Shown: positions 45,363 through 56,170 of the stretch, piece by piece | Numbering within the stretch: position 1 is the stretch's first letter | Layout: every line of letters begins with the position of its first letter | Assembly (NCBI GenBank): GCA_037447655.1 | Contig: JBBHKE010000102.1 | Coordinates: forward strand, 17,501 to 73,670 | DNA: 56,170 nucleotides | From: Zygnema cylindricum | Lineage: Eukaryota; Streptophyta; Zygnematophyceae; Zygnematales; Zygnemataceae | Direction of reading: 5' to 3' | Translations under genes and position numbers: made by a program | Notes under the pieces: model-generated | The model's input: only the letters and a program-made list of their open reading frames with translations | The model's database searches: none | What the model was told of the DNA's origin: nothing

Positions 45363-48300
45363 ATGGCGGGATCCATGAGAGAAGATTCTGGAGATGGTAG
45401 TGCAGAAGGCTCTCGAAAGAGGCGTGGAGGAAGGGCTCCCCCAGGAGGAGCCGCTAAGAAAAAGCCTCCCTCTCTTGCTAGTGCTTTTGAGGCTCTTCAA
45501 GCCTGTCCTATGAGCAAAGTGAAGCCCAATCCGATGCGTCAGAGCGTTGTGGCTGCGGCTCCAGGCAGAAGCAGCAATGGCCGACCAGCTCCTGTGCCTG
45601 ACGTCAAGCCGCCAGAGAGCAAGCCTGCAAAGCCTGTTGAACCGGTATGCTGCTGGCCTTGTCTGTCCGATAGGTTTGGTCTGAGTCAAATGCATTACTG
45701 GTCCGGATGTCTGCCCGTTATTCAGGCTCTTTGTAGGCTGTCAAGGATTGGACTTTCCTGTCTAATAGTTGGTTTAAAACGGTCACGTTGCAGAAGTTGT
45801 GTTTGAAGCTGTCGTAATGCTGGTATAAGGGTGCAGATGGTGCAGGATGTTGAGCAGGCAGTGGAGTTTAAGAAAGTGTCGATAAAAAAAAGTCCAGGAG
45901 GTAAAAAGCGAAGTCGGGCTAAATCTGGCAGGCCTGTGGGCCGCCCTAAGGGCTCTGGAATTGTGCAGGAAAAGGCTCCAGTTGTGCAGGAGCTTCCAGA
46001 TGAGCTACGCTGTAAGCGTTCCGACGGAAAAGATTGGAGGTGCAAAAATCCGCGGATGGATGGCTTGGGATTCTGTGAAAAACACGCGAGTCGTTCCAAG
46101 AAGGGTGCTATGGAGGCACGTAGGGTTGCAATTGAAAAATCGCCTCCTTCCAAGCCCACTTCCAAGAAGGTAACCAAAACTCCATCTAATAAGGCCTCTT
46201 CGAACAAGGACATTCCGATGCGGGACACACGAACACGAAGGAAGGTGGCTCAAGTTGCTGAGCTTGCAGTGACTGGGCAAACAGTAGAAGGGGACTTGGA
46301 GTTCGAGAAACCAGCTGACAGAATTGAACCTGTAGAGGAGTCCACATTAGGGTTGGCAGAGGAGCCAGGAAATGCTGCTGAGGTTCAAATGGTGCAGGAT
46401 CATGAAAGAGCAAGTCTCTTTGATTCTTCGAGGATGGAAGATGATGAGACTTTTAAAATTGCACAGCAACCGGAGGAAACGGACATGCTGACAGCCTCTC
46501 CTATTGAAGAAGAGGAGGAGGATAGGGAGGAAAAGATCGTTTTGATTGAATCGAATGGGTTAGACTCTATACATGTGCAGGTAATATCCTTCAGCTCTTT
46601 CCTGCAATTCGAGATGTAGCTCCTGGGGGGAGTTTCTTTTGTTTTTTTTTTTCCCCTTAGAGCTGACTTTGCCAATTGGACAAGTCTTGATTTCTGGGAA
46701 CTTAGTTCAGTTACGTTTCTCATTTACAAACATGTTAACATAAGGTGTTTGCGGTGCTACCAGTATTATGCAGGCTGATCTGAAACAGTATGCTCTGTGC
46801 ACAAAATTTTGGTCAATGGAACACCGTGAATACTGTTGTGTACTTGCGGGTGGGAGCCTGGCAGACTAACTCTAGGAAGCTTTTCTGGGAGCCTGGCTCA
46901 TATAACTCTTGGCCTGTTCTGATCACTCTTGAGGAGAAGAACCTCATCTACGAGTCCATTCTCATAGAGTGAGTACTTCCTTTATCTAACAAAAGGCATT
47001 ATTTTTGTACATTTTTTTTTCCTTGTCACTGCAATCAATGCTTCCGGGTACCCTACAATGATGGCAGCCTTTCAAATATACGTGTATCATTGTGTTATTG
47101 AAGGAATCACAATGAAGGAAAAGCTGTCCTCCAGAGCATACGAAACAAGTCTGTTCTTTTGATGTCTGTGTTCAATTGTAGGAATGTTACTAGCAGTTTT
47201 GCTGAATTGCGGGTTTGTACGGTTTTCTGTCTAGTTTTTCTGGGAAGCTTTCTGCAGGTTTTCTCTTGTCCTTGTATAAATTCCTCAACATGTGTACTCC
47301 ATTTTCTGCCGACCCTACACTGCCCATCGCTATTAGTGTAATGGAATTATTAGTGTAAATGTTATAATACTAATCTAGTGTAGGGATGTGTGGCGACTTG
47401 TAGTCATCTCCCTGGAAAAGTGTTATTTAACATTATTTTGTGATTTTTAGTCAAAATGGTCGCCAATGAATCAGTGTTTAAAACACTAATAGTGTGTTGC
47501 AGTGTAGTTTGGTCTTCGGGTCAGTTGGACAGTGGTCTCTGGCAGCTTTTTTCTAGTTTTATTAGTACTGGAGAGTAAGAACCATAAAAAAAAAGCCCTT
47601 GTCCGCCGTTAATTGTCCATTTTCACCATTCAGGTGGTGCCTTTCTTATGGATGTCATTTTCTTTTCATGCAATGGGTGCCTTTTTTTTTCTTGCTTGCG
47701 CCTCCGGGCATTTAGACTGCTGAAACTTTGTATTGTTGTTGTCCTCTGATTAGTCTTTGAAAACGAATGAGTGGTCTCATCAGTGGAAAAGAATAAGGCA
47801 GGCATGCCTCATTTGTGCTTTTGATAAGGACGATTTGCATGTGGTTAATCTTTATTGCAAAATATGTTATGATTTCTGCACAGGATAGGAGTGGTCACTG
47901 GGGCACATTGGGGCTTGTGCAGTTTGTCAAATCACGGGTATAAAGAGGAGGAAATGGCAGCTCTTAACCCGCGGAGCCAGGCATGTCCATTTCACCCTCT
48001 TGCTTTCTGCTTTTGTTTTTTTTAGTATAGCACAGGGTATGTGCTTCTGTTTATTGAGAACAGTTGCTATGAAAGTTTTATTTGCTTGTGATTTAAAGCT
48101 ATATTGGTTGAAGACTATTTTGAAAGATATACAAAGTGCCTCTGCCTCATCACTTTTGTGTGCTTCGCTTGTTTGCGCAGGTGCCCACCTTTGTAGATGA
48201 GGATCTCGTTATTTGTGAATCTGGAGCTATCTGCGAGTACCTCGATTGGACGTACTCTGACAAGTATGTGATGTCTAAGCCCTTTCAGATTTTTACGAGG

Positions 48301-50265
48301 TTAGGAGAAAAACTGTCTGGACCCCTTTTGGAACCCGAAAAACAGCAAAAAAAGGTGTTGACGGTCCATGTGTCTGCCACTTGTCTCTTAGATTTATGAT
48401 GATGTAAAGTAGTATGGGTAAAGGAACAGATGATTTCTGGCTTGTTTTGTTTGTCACATGATTTTGCAAGATGATTTCTTTGAGCTACATGTACCATTTC
48501 TTCCAAAATGCTGCTTCTTTAGTACTGTAGAAGTGAAAATCCAGAGCCTGAGCGTTGTCACATATTACTTTTGCCAACCTTAAAAGGTGCGAGGTCTACC
48601 CAAATTTTCATGGAATTTGCACTTATCCTGGTTCATGCATCCAGAGCTGCATTGGCCTTTCCGATACGGTTAGAATCCTAGACATTTGGACACTTCCAGA
48701 TAAAGTTCGGGTGGTATTCCCACCCGGCAGAGTTGTTATGATGGAGGCAGTCTAGGTTCTGCTTGCGTAGACGAATGTTGTATAATCCCCCTTATTCGCC
48801 TAGATTAAGTCATGGACCATTGTCAAAACAAACGTGATGCGAAGCCTAGCAGCTTTTTCTGGCCCTCGTGTGCAGTGTGCCGAAGTTGATCCCGGATGAT
48901 GCTCGACTCAGGACGAATGTTGTGCAGCGGATGTATGAGACCTCTAATTACGCTAAGTTGCATAGTAAGAACCTCGCCTATGGTTATTCTGGCTTGCAGT
49001 GTAAAAAAAATGATATTTCAAAGTAGATTTTTGTTAGAGCTCAAAAAGTGGCAGCTTAAAAGTAAAAAAATTATCAAAATTTAATGTTGGGCTAAAATTT
49101 TAAAAGGCGGTTATTTTGTATTGCTGTGAGGTTTATTCCTGTATCAATAGAAATATGTTAATGATTGACTTTGCTGTTGGAGTGGATGTGTATGGATTTT
49201 ACGAATCTACACGCTAGCGTTATCATGTTCCAGGCCTCTTATTCTTTTTATTTTTCCGGTTGATGGTTATTGCAGATGAGATGCTGAGGCTTTTTGAAAC
49301 AGAAGAGAAGGAGCTTTTGAATAGTGACGTTTGGATGAAGAAGAAAGCAGCGTTTCGGAAAGAGCTAGATCTTTGGGAGGGATATCTCAAAGTGAGTTCA
49401 ACTTAATTTGTTGAACCTTGAATGTGTCTGCCGCGGTGGCGACTTATTTTTCGATTAAACGGACCTTCTGAAAGCTGGCAAGCTGCAGTATATTTGGTTG
49501 ATTCAATCAATAGTGGATCTTTTTCTACCGCTCTTTGGAGGATATTGAAGTTAAATGCGAAGGAAATCTTCTCTCTGGGTCACCTCGTGGGATGTTGCAT
49601 TTATGTTCAATATAATGGGCTAACAAAGGTCTATCCTTTGCAGGACAAAAGCTTCCTTGTTGGGGACTCTCTGACGATGGCTGATATTTTCTTTTACCCT
49701 CTCCTGGCAACATCGGTGCTTTGCGGTTTGGACCTCCAGAAGTCTGGCTTTTCATCTCTTGCTGCGTAAGCCTTTCTGTGAACGCACTTTGCTGATTGGT
49801 TTTTTGTGACATAATGCTCTGCTGATACAGGGGATGATTTTGTTAGACGGTGTCTGTAGAAAATACTGCATGTCAAAGCTTAGAGACGGAGGACTGTTTT
49901 TGGGGTAAATGGCAAATTGTGAAATTGTCCTATCCGGTAAGTAGTTGTCAGTTTTTTGTTGAAGATGGTATTCCTGTTTTCCATTTCCACAACTTGTTTT
50001 TGAAAACAATCATTTGCCTCAGAAGGGAGGTCTGCTGAATATGTTTTGGTTAAGTGTCCAGATTTGCTCCATTTTATGTGTGCTTATTCTAGGGCGGAAT
50101 CAGCTCGAGGGACGGTCGGGCCGGCCTGATGTTTATTCTCAGTTTGTTTTGTACTCTTGCTGCCACAGGTACCACTTCATAATTGGATCCCGTCAGAGTG
50201 TGGCTAAAGCTAATGCCTTACTTTGGAAGGAAACGCAATGCCAGCAGGCCTTGGCAGATCTATAG
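45363..50265 (+). CDS. WRC/AT-hook protein joined in phase to a glutathione transferase
   Basis: Proposed exons: 45363-45644, 45837-46580, 46865-46968, 47923-47980, 48181-48263, 48876-48964, 49276-49391, 49644-49765 and 50169-50265, giving 564 aa. Exon 1 is basic. Exon 2 has an AT-hook-like SGRPVGRPKG (near residue 130) and a WRC zinc motif, CX9CX10CX2H (CKRSDGKDWRC to CEKH, residues 153-177), which binds DNA in growth-regulating factors; no QLQ domain is seen. Exons 3-9 encode a full-length GST of about 222 aa: thioredoxin-fold start KLFWEPGSYNSWPVLITLEE, cis-proline VPTF, the glutathione-binding ESGAICEYL, and a helical domain with the N-capping TMAD in LVGDSLTMADIFF. The intron after 47980 has a GC donor (CAG|GCATGT). 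The exon 2-3 join is inferred. A separate GST gene starting at ATG 46790 is the alternative, as is an acceptor at 46773 that reaches a stop. Confidence 0.68.
47316..47506. mobile_element. MITE, TIR family variant (191 bp) in WRC-GST intron
   Basis: The left end TACACTGCCCATCGCTATTA is mirrored by ACACTAATAGTGTGTTGCAG followed by TGTA. It lies in the intron between exons 3 and 4. No coding content. Confidence 0.7.
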
Positions 50266-51529
50266 AAAGGACAAAAATAGAAAGGGTTTGGGCAAAACGA
50301 AGCTGGAATTTGCTAGGTGGTACTTCTGATGTGAGGTTGATATACAGCAGGGAAATAATGCCGTAGCAATTTGGAATGGCGTATTAGGCAATGTAAGGGG
50401 ACATGTTTAGGCAATGTAAGGGGACATGTTCCTCACTTGCCTTCTTAGTTGCATAGTATGTGAAGACACATTTTCCGACTGGGGCACTTGTATAGATGTA
50501 GCACACCTATGAGGGGCGGGTTGTATTTTGAAAGTAAAGGAAACGCAGAAGGTTTTTTGTTACAAGAGATGTAAGCAGTTCCGTTGGGGCAGTAAGTGTA
50601 GGACAAAAACGATTTGCATGTATGTAAGCAATTAGGGTTGGGAAATGATGCAGTAGCGGAATAACATCAGCCACTCTAGGATAAAATGTCCGAAAACTGT
50701 TGTATCCAACTCTATCGAAGTGGGCAACTAATGACTTATGGGAAATGCAGAAAGCTTTGTGGAATATATGTAGTTTTGAGTTTTAAAGTGTGACAATCTG
50801 GTAGCCACAAGATTTTCATGGGAGTTATCAGGATTTTTGATTAGGACTCCAACGCTGCAAAGACAATGGACGCAAATTCAACTATGTTTCCGTTTTAGGT
50901 TGCAGTGATTTCAAGTTTTTTTGAGTTTATCTTGGCAGTGTTTTGTGTTTGGTTGTTTAGTTTGGCATGGAAACAATGGTGGTTAATGTCTCGCTGATGC
51001 ACTTGTAGAGGAAAACTACAAGGCGGATGCTGATCTTGGAAGCTCTATCGAAATACAGAACAAGTATGTCTTTTACGGTTCCTTGTCCATTTGAAAATGT
51101 TAGGTTTTGTAACCGTGTAGTCGCCTGTTTGATTCATCACACTGGTTACTTAGCTAATTTTTTTGAACATTCTAGTATGCCTCCAACTAGCTGAAAATAA
51201 GTGTATTTCTTTGTGCTGCATTCCAATTCACAACATACTGTCTTAGAAAATGTTTATTTTAATTGGCAATACATAACAGTGCTTTGGGTTTGGATTCCTT
51301 CTTCCAAACACCCGAGCAACACTACAGGTTCGAACAGTTGCAAACCTGCTGTTAAAAGCTATGTGAAGTTATCATGGGAAGTTGGAAACCTACCTCCACT
51401 ATTCATTGCAGCAGAATTTGATATACCTAAACTGTTCATTTTGCTAAATCCCTTCTTCGTGTGGTCATTTCTTGGTATTGCATATCGAACTGGTTTTCAG
51501 TCGATTTCTTATTATGATGCACGCTAAAG
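50266..51529. other. 3' region of WRC-GST and intergenic
   Basis: No supported gene. A 22-bp unit (TAGGCAATGTAAGGGGACAT) is tandemly duplicated near 50386-50432. Confidence 0.5.
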
Positions 51530-52681
51530 TACACTGTGAATCGCTATTAGTGTAAAGAAATAAATAGTGTTATCAACTCTATTCTGGGTTCAAGGATTAA
51601 CACCAACAAAACATTAACGCTAATTTACACATGTAACACTAATTTGTAGTGTTGTGTATCGGTGGCCATTTGCAGATAACCGATATGTACCTTTTTTTGA
51701 TGTACCGATAACCGACATGGAGAGATGTCAGTACCCAAGGTGTCGATGTCAGCATAAGCCGGAAGTGTGGTCGCGGAGTGGGCCATGATAGGCAACGGTT
51801 TCCGTGCTGGAATAAGTGGAAGACAGATTTTTCACTCAGGAAAATGTTTGGGTCTGTAAGAGAATATTTGGTCGTGCATATCTACACCGCCACCGACCTG
51901 AAATATAATGTCTTGGCCAACCAAACATTCGTAATCTTTACACTTAGTAACGAGTGCATGTGCAGAAATTTCAGAAAAAATTCAGTCCCCGTTTCTGTTT
52001 GAAACCGAAAAACGAGAGGGTCCTTGGTGATTCCTAGGACCGGCTCCGTGGTACCAACTGAAGTTAGTAAGCGTGTGGTTGTATGTTGTAGCTAGTCTGC
52101 CGTGAGGTCAAGCTTCAACGCGAATCCGGATCCGAGGATCACGGGTTTGGCTCCGGTATCCATGAGAGGAAGGGCAGGGGCGACACCGTCGACTGTGAAT
52201 GAATTACGACTGTTATTGAGAAAGCTAATGTGAGGATCTAATGTGCTACGTTCGTCCGCCGAAATGGGTTGAACTGCTTTCCGGTATATCAGTAACGGAG
52301 CTATTGCGATAAAAATCCGATGTATCGGGATGAATTATATGGGGGCCGATGATTATCGGTGACAACTGTACGGTTCAGACCGTGCAACTCTAGTGTTTTT
52401 TTATGGAAGAACGGATTGTCAAACGCACTATATAATGCCACACTATATAATGTATAAATATAATGCAATATAGTATAAAGTACTATGGCATAGTATACTA
52501 TATTTTTTACACTTATCGGCGATAAAAAAGCTTTTGGTTCAGGAGCGATATACCGGGAGTCCGGGACCCCTCACCGTTCGATTACCGACAATTATTGGTA
52601 TCGTTTCTATCGCGATGATTTCTGAGCCGATGCACAACACTAGGTGAAAAAAACGTTAACGCGGATAGCGATGCACTGTGT
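51530..52681. mobile_element. TIR element split by a nested transposon
   Basis: TACACTGTGAATCGCTATTA at the left pairs with ATAGCGATGCACTGTGT at the right. Removing the nested element at 51649-52640 leaves a MITE of about 160 bp of the same TIR family as 54999-55220. Confidence 0.7.
51649..52640. mobile_element. 992-bp TIR transposon with TA target duplication
   Basis: It begins GTGTTGTGTATCGG and ends CCGATGCACAACAC, with TA on both outer sides (51647-51648 and 52641-52642). TA duplication suggests a Tc1/mariner-like insertion. The subterminal sequence repeats ACCGATA-type words. No transposase frame was found, so it is non-autonomous. It sits inside the MITE at 51530-52681. Confidence 0.75.
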
Positions 52682-52714
52682 TCCATTCTGCCGGTCCTCC
52701 CACGCCGTTTGGAT

Positions 52715-53945
52715 CATAGTTCAAAAGTAGGTGAAAGTACACCCATACAATATCCCTATTGTACGCAAGAAAAACCATAGTTGTTCAAATCGAGCGATTT
52801 TTTCAATTTTTACGATTGAAACGTATAATTCGTGCCTTTTGAAAAAATCGCAAAAAAACGTCTACTGTTAACTGAAACTTAAATTTTACGGAAACCTGTG
52901 AACAAATTACGGTAACTGTACATTTTTTACTGATTTGTACGGAATTCCAGGAAAAGACACGTCGTAGTTATTGGTACTTTATGTTCAGTGAACTGAACAG
53001 GAATATCACGGAACTTGTACGTTATTTCATCGAAAATGTACGGACATTTTCGAAAAGAGACGCTGAACGTCACACTAATTTCACGCGGTAGGTTTGAAAC
53101 TTGTACGGGCGTCTTCTTCAAATTTTTCTGAATGAAGCCGCCATGGAATATTGAAAATGGCTGCCTGTCAGATAGGCTCAGACGGAATTTGATAAAATTT
53201 TAACAGACGGAATTTGATAAAATTTTACCTTTGAGAACGTTCGAATTCGGGTATGCCACATATGTCGCGAAGTCTAAGATGGCGACTCCACGTCCAGTTG
53301 ATTAAGAGAATACGTTACTGCCATGCAGTGTGATATGGAATTAAACAATTTTAATATTTTACCGCTCATTTAACGGGGAAAACTTGCAAACTGCGCTATA
53401 TGTATATGTTTTTTTTGTTTCATGTACGGAATAGTACGGAAAGAAATTCATGAACGATTTTTAACGATTTGTTCAAAAGATTCGATGCGTTCGTTACGTA
53501 TAGTTCGTCGTGATTGGTACGTTCGCGCTAATCGCCGTGAACAACTATGCAAAAAACCCTAAGACCCATATTGTATTGGCCGCAAAATGAAATAAAATAG
53601 TAACAGGGTTGAGTTGCACATCGTTCGATAGAGAATTAAACGTCATGTCTAAATTTTGAAAAACATTCGGACAAAAAATTGTTTTTCTGTGAGTTTTGAG
53701 GTATTTTTTATTTAAACCGTCAGATTTAGACGATCGGACGGTCTCTGATCAAATTGGTGACTTAAGAAAGTCACATGAAAATCCCATAACACAACTTATG
53801 ATAGGACTATCGTCAGATTTGGACGATCGGACGGTCGCTGATAAAAGTAGAGACTTAAGAAGATCACATGAAAATCCCATAACACAACTTACGATAAAGG
53901 CGCCGACAAAATGCCTACAATTGAAACGCCTACTTTTGAACTATG
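52715..53945. mobile_element. hAT-like non-autonomous element, 1231 bp, with 8-bp TSD
   Basis: CATAGTTCAAAAGTAGG begins it and CCTACTTTTGAACTATG ends it. It is flanked by GTTTGGAT on both sides (52707-52714 and 53946-53953). The ends match the 265-bp copy at 15445. It has no transposase frame. Near its right end an internal 93-bp unit is tandemly duplicated. Confidence 0.9.
53718..53903. repeat. 93-bp tandem duplication inside the hAT-like element
   Basis: Units beginning CGTCAGATTTAGACGATCGG (53718) and CGTCAGATTTGGACGATCGG (53811) are clearly homologous. The short copy at 15445 has only one unit. Confidence 0.9.
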
Positions 53946-54260
53946 GTTTGGATCATGGTTGGCTGCAGAGGTGAAAAGTGCGGTTTGGGGTGCCCACTGC
54001 CCGGATAATCCGCACTAAACTACTCAAAAACAAGTTTAGCGCTAAATGAGTAAATGAGTAAATGGGCACATAAGGTACGCATTTTAATTCCGCAAAAGTC
54101 AAATGTGGCATAAATACAAAAAACAAATGAACAAAGATAGAGCAATAAAAGCCGCAGTCCTTCAGACCTCTCCGCCCTCTCTCCCCGCAATTTCCACCTT
54201 TAAAACAAAACCTCTCCTCCGACTGCTTGCTTCCCTGTCCTCCTCTTTGTCCCTCCCTTC

Positions 54261-54737
54261 ATGGCGTCACGTCACATCCATTTCCTCAAACGCCTTGTCC
54301 CTCCTCTCTGCTTTCACGCCAAGTCGACAGCTCCTCCCTTCCCATTCCCGCCTCCCACCCCTCCCCTCCCTCTCTCTGCTTCTCCTTCTAACAGACTTCT
54401 CTCTTCCCTCTCCTGCCTCCCAGAATCTCGCCACAGTCTCACCCTGTGCTGTCGTCATGCTGTCGTACTCTCTCAGCCTTCCGCTCCTCCCTTTCCTCTC
54501 TCTCCCCCTCTCCTTCGGCTCTCGGTCCAGCCCTTCGCCTGCCCTTCCCTCCGCGCCTCAGAGCCGCCGCCGGAGACTGCCGCAGGGAATGAGTCCACTG
54601 CAATCCTAGCTTCTCTGCAGGAGGAGGAGGAGGAGGAGGAGGAGGAGGGAGAGGGGGGAGAGGAGGAGGAGGAGGGAGAGAAGGAGATGGAGGAGATAGA
54701 GAAGGCGGCGAAGCTCCTCCAAGAATTGGTGCGCTGA
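54261..54737 (+). CDS. Hypothetical 158-aa protein, possible organelle-targeted
   Basis: The ATG-started frame begins MASRHIHFLKRLVPPL, rich in Arg, His, Lys and Leu and without acidic residues, as in mitochondrial or plastid presequences. A Pro/Ser/Leu-rich middle, a poly-Glu tract and the helix MEEIEKAAKLLQELV follow before TGA. An AATAAA-like signal lies near 54943. I do not recognise the family. The CT-rich then GA-rich composition makes chance openness plausible, and a second long frame overlaps it. Confidence 0.35.
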   Translation: MASRHIHFLKRLVPPLCFHAKSTAPPFPFPPPTPPLPLSASPSNRLLSSLSCLPESRHSLTLCCRHAVVLSQPSAPPFPLSPPLLRLSVQPFACPSLRASEPPPETAAGNESTAILASLQEEEEEEEEEGEGGEEEEEGEKEMEEIEKAAKLLQELVR

Positions 54738-54998
54738 GATTCCGGTACATCGCCCACCATTTTTGGCGTGTCTTTTATTTTGGCGTTTTTTGGTGTTTGC
54801 ACGTGCGAGGCCTCAATGGAGAGTGGCGATGGGATCCACAGTAATTCATGTGCTGGTTTAGTCGGGAGCTTTTGAATTGGGTGGTTTTGAGTTACTGAAG
54901 CGGGTTGCATGGAACGGTATAGTACAGTTTGTCAGTCGGAATACAATAAAGTTTTTTGTTTGTTTGCTTTTTATGTTCGTTTTTTTTGCCTGGTCAAT

Positions 54999-55220
54999 TA
55001 CACCGTGAATCGCTATTAGCTTAATGAAATAATTAGGGTTAAAAAGCAATTAGCGTTATTAACGCTAATTGGGAATTTGGGGATTTTCAAGGAAATCATT
55101 GACTCTAATTGGGAATTTGGGGTTTTCCAAAATAGAATTAATAATTCTATTTGAGAATTTCGGTCAAAATTTGGGGGCGCCGAAATAGCATTATGAACGC
55201 TAATAGCGATTCACGGTGTA
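54999..55220. mobile_element. MITE with perfect TIRs (222 bp)
   Basis: TACACCGTGAATCGCTATTA at the left is the exact reverse complement of the right end, and the match extends to 22 bases. The interior consists of repeated AATTGGGAATTTGGG-like words and differs from the family with CATCTTTTCTCC blocks, so it is a second subfamily using the same termini. Confidence 0.9.
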
Positions 55221-56096
55221 GCTTCTTAAATAAGATTTCTGTTTGTCGATGGTTTGTTTTTTGTTTGCGACACTTTGGCTTTGTTTAGTGTTGATAACTC
55301 TGTGAAAAGTATAGTTTTTCATTCTTACTGTTCTTGGGCTCTGTTAATTCAGAGGTTTGATTTTTTCTCATTCATACAAAGTCTGTACGCATTCATTTTC
55401 CTCGTCATCTGCCATTTTTGTTTGTCAATTTTTATCTGCTTTCCATCCTCGTAATCAGATTTTTGCTGACTTGGCAAATACAGGAGTCTGGTTGGGGAAT
55501 TTTCAGGTTTTTCAGTTTTTTCTTTAATTCTACAATCTACAAACAGGCAGTTTTTGGAGCTGATTTCACCTTTACTTTTTCCAAAACCCCGTCGTTGTAA
55601 TTGTGTATTTCCATTTCTGAATAGCCTTCTCAAATTAAATACGTACTAGAAAACTTGTAAAAACTTCCGCAATATTGCTGCCAGTTTTATGAACTTGCAA
55701 AATTACCAAATAACCGAGAAGGACAAATCTAAAACCTTTTATTAGTCAAAGTTTTCCTACAAACAAGCTTCGAAACATAAATAGTAAGTTATTCTATATA
55801 ATTGGCAAACTCAATGGCTTTCTACTTAATGGCTTTCTCATTCTTCTAACACACTAATAAATTAGAATAACCCATTAAAACTTTAAATCGACTTTTTTCT
55901 CCCTTTCCCGAATACAACCTCTGAAAGTCTTTTTTCATCTCGTTACATCGCTTATGTTCCTTCTTTTCTTTCTTCTTTTCCTACTTTTTTCCTCCTTTCT
56001 CTTCCGTCGTTCTTTCCTTTGTCATTCATTCTCTCCCCCGTTTTTTTTCCCTTCTTCGATCTTCTTTTTTTTGCTTCTCTTTGTCCTTCCTCTTCT

Positions 56097-56098
<2 letters not shown>
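55221..56098. other. AT-rich then CT-rich non-coding sequence
   Basis: No supported gene. From about 55890 the sequence becomes rich in TTCTTTTCC-type pyrimidine words. Confidence 0.5.

Positions 56099-56170
<72 letters not shown>
56099..56170. repeat. (TC)36 microsatellite at the window end
   Basis: An uninterrupted dinucleotide run reaches the last base, so its true length is unknown. Confidence 0.97.

Noticed and set aside
45837-46580. Assignment of the WRC protein as a growth-regulating factor (GRF)
   Set aside because: GRFs carry a QLQ domain before the WRC domain. None is visible in either exon.
54103-54609. 168-codon leucine/serine/proline-rich frame overlapping the 158-codon candidate
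   Set aside because: It is repetitive CT-driven coding with no targeting-like start. The other frame is the slightly better candidate.

Overview
The window reads as nuclear DNA of a streptophyte plant, either a bryophyte or a streptophyte alga; I cannot place it more closely. It has spliceosomal introns with GT-AG borders, a plant-type VPS54 gene, a WRC-domain protein (a domain known from the plant lineage), a plant-style hybrid histidine kinase and Copia LTR retrotransposons. No rRNA, tRNA or CRISPR array was seen. A 10-base N gap lies at 17151-17160.

Layout. Positions 1-6783 hold one terminal exon of a multi-spanning membrane protein (possibly DUF2921/FLY-like). A full-length minus-strand Copia element (351-5436) sits in the pyrimidine-rich intron before it. 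Positions 6784-10228 are AT-rich sequence with a 57-base G run, small TIR elements and a 98-bp tandem duplication. Positions 10229-19211 are dominated by two broken copies of a second Copia family, with an hAT-like deletion derivative and two MITEs between them. Positions 19469-24418 carry the 3' part of a hybrid histidine kinase (PAS, partial dimerisation helices, HATPase, degenerate receiver, canonical receiver). No H-box is visible. A partial duplicate of one of its receiver exons lies at 25.6 kb.

Positions 28452-44344 (minus) form a complete VPS54 gene. I could join 18 exons with matching phases into a 1229-residue open frame. About 1 kb upstream and divergent, positions 45363-50265 (plus) encode an AT-hook/WRC N-terminal part whose exon joins in phase to a complete glutathione-transferase domain, giving a possible 564-residue WRC-GST fusion. 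This fusion is the most novel item in the window. Positions 51530-56170 hold nested DNA transposons (a TA-flanked element inside a TIR element, and an hAT-like element with an 8-bp target duplication), a small possible mitochondrial ORF, a perfect-TIR MITE and a terminal (TC)n tract.

How the genes relate. VPS54 (GARP tethering at the trans-Golgi), the WRC-GST locus and the histidine kinase have no obvious functional link. VPS54 and WRC-GST share a divergent upstream region. The transposable elements account for most intergenic and much intronic structure. They use two different tRNA-priming strategies and include at least four DNA-transposon or MITE families.
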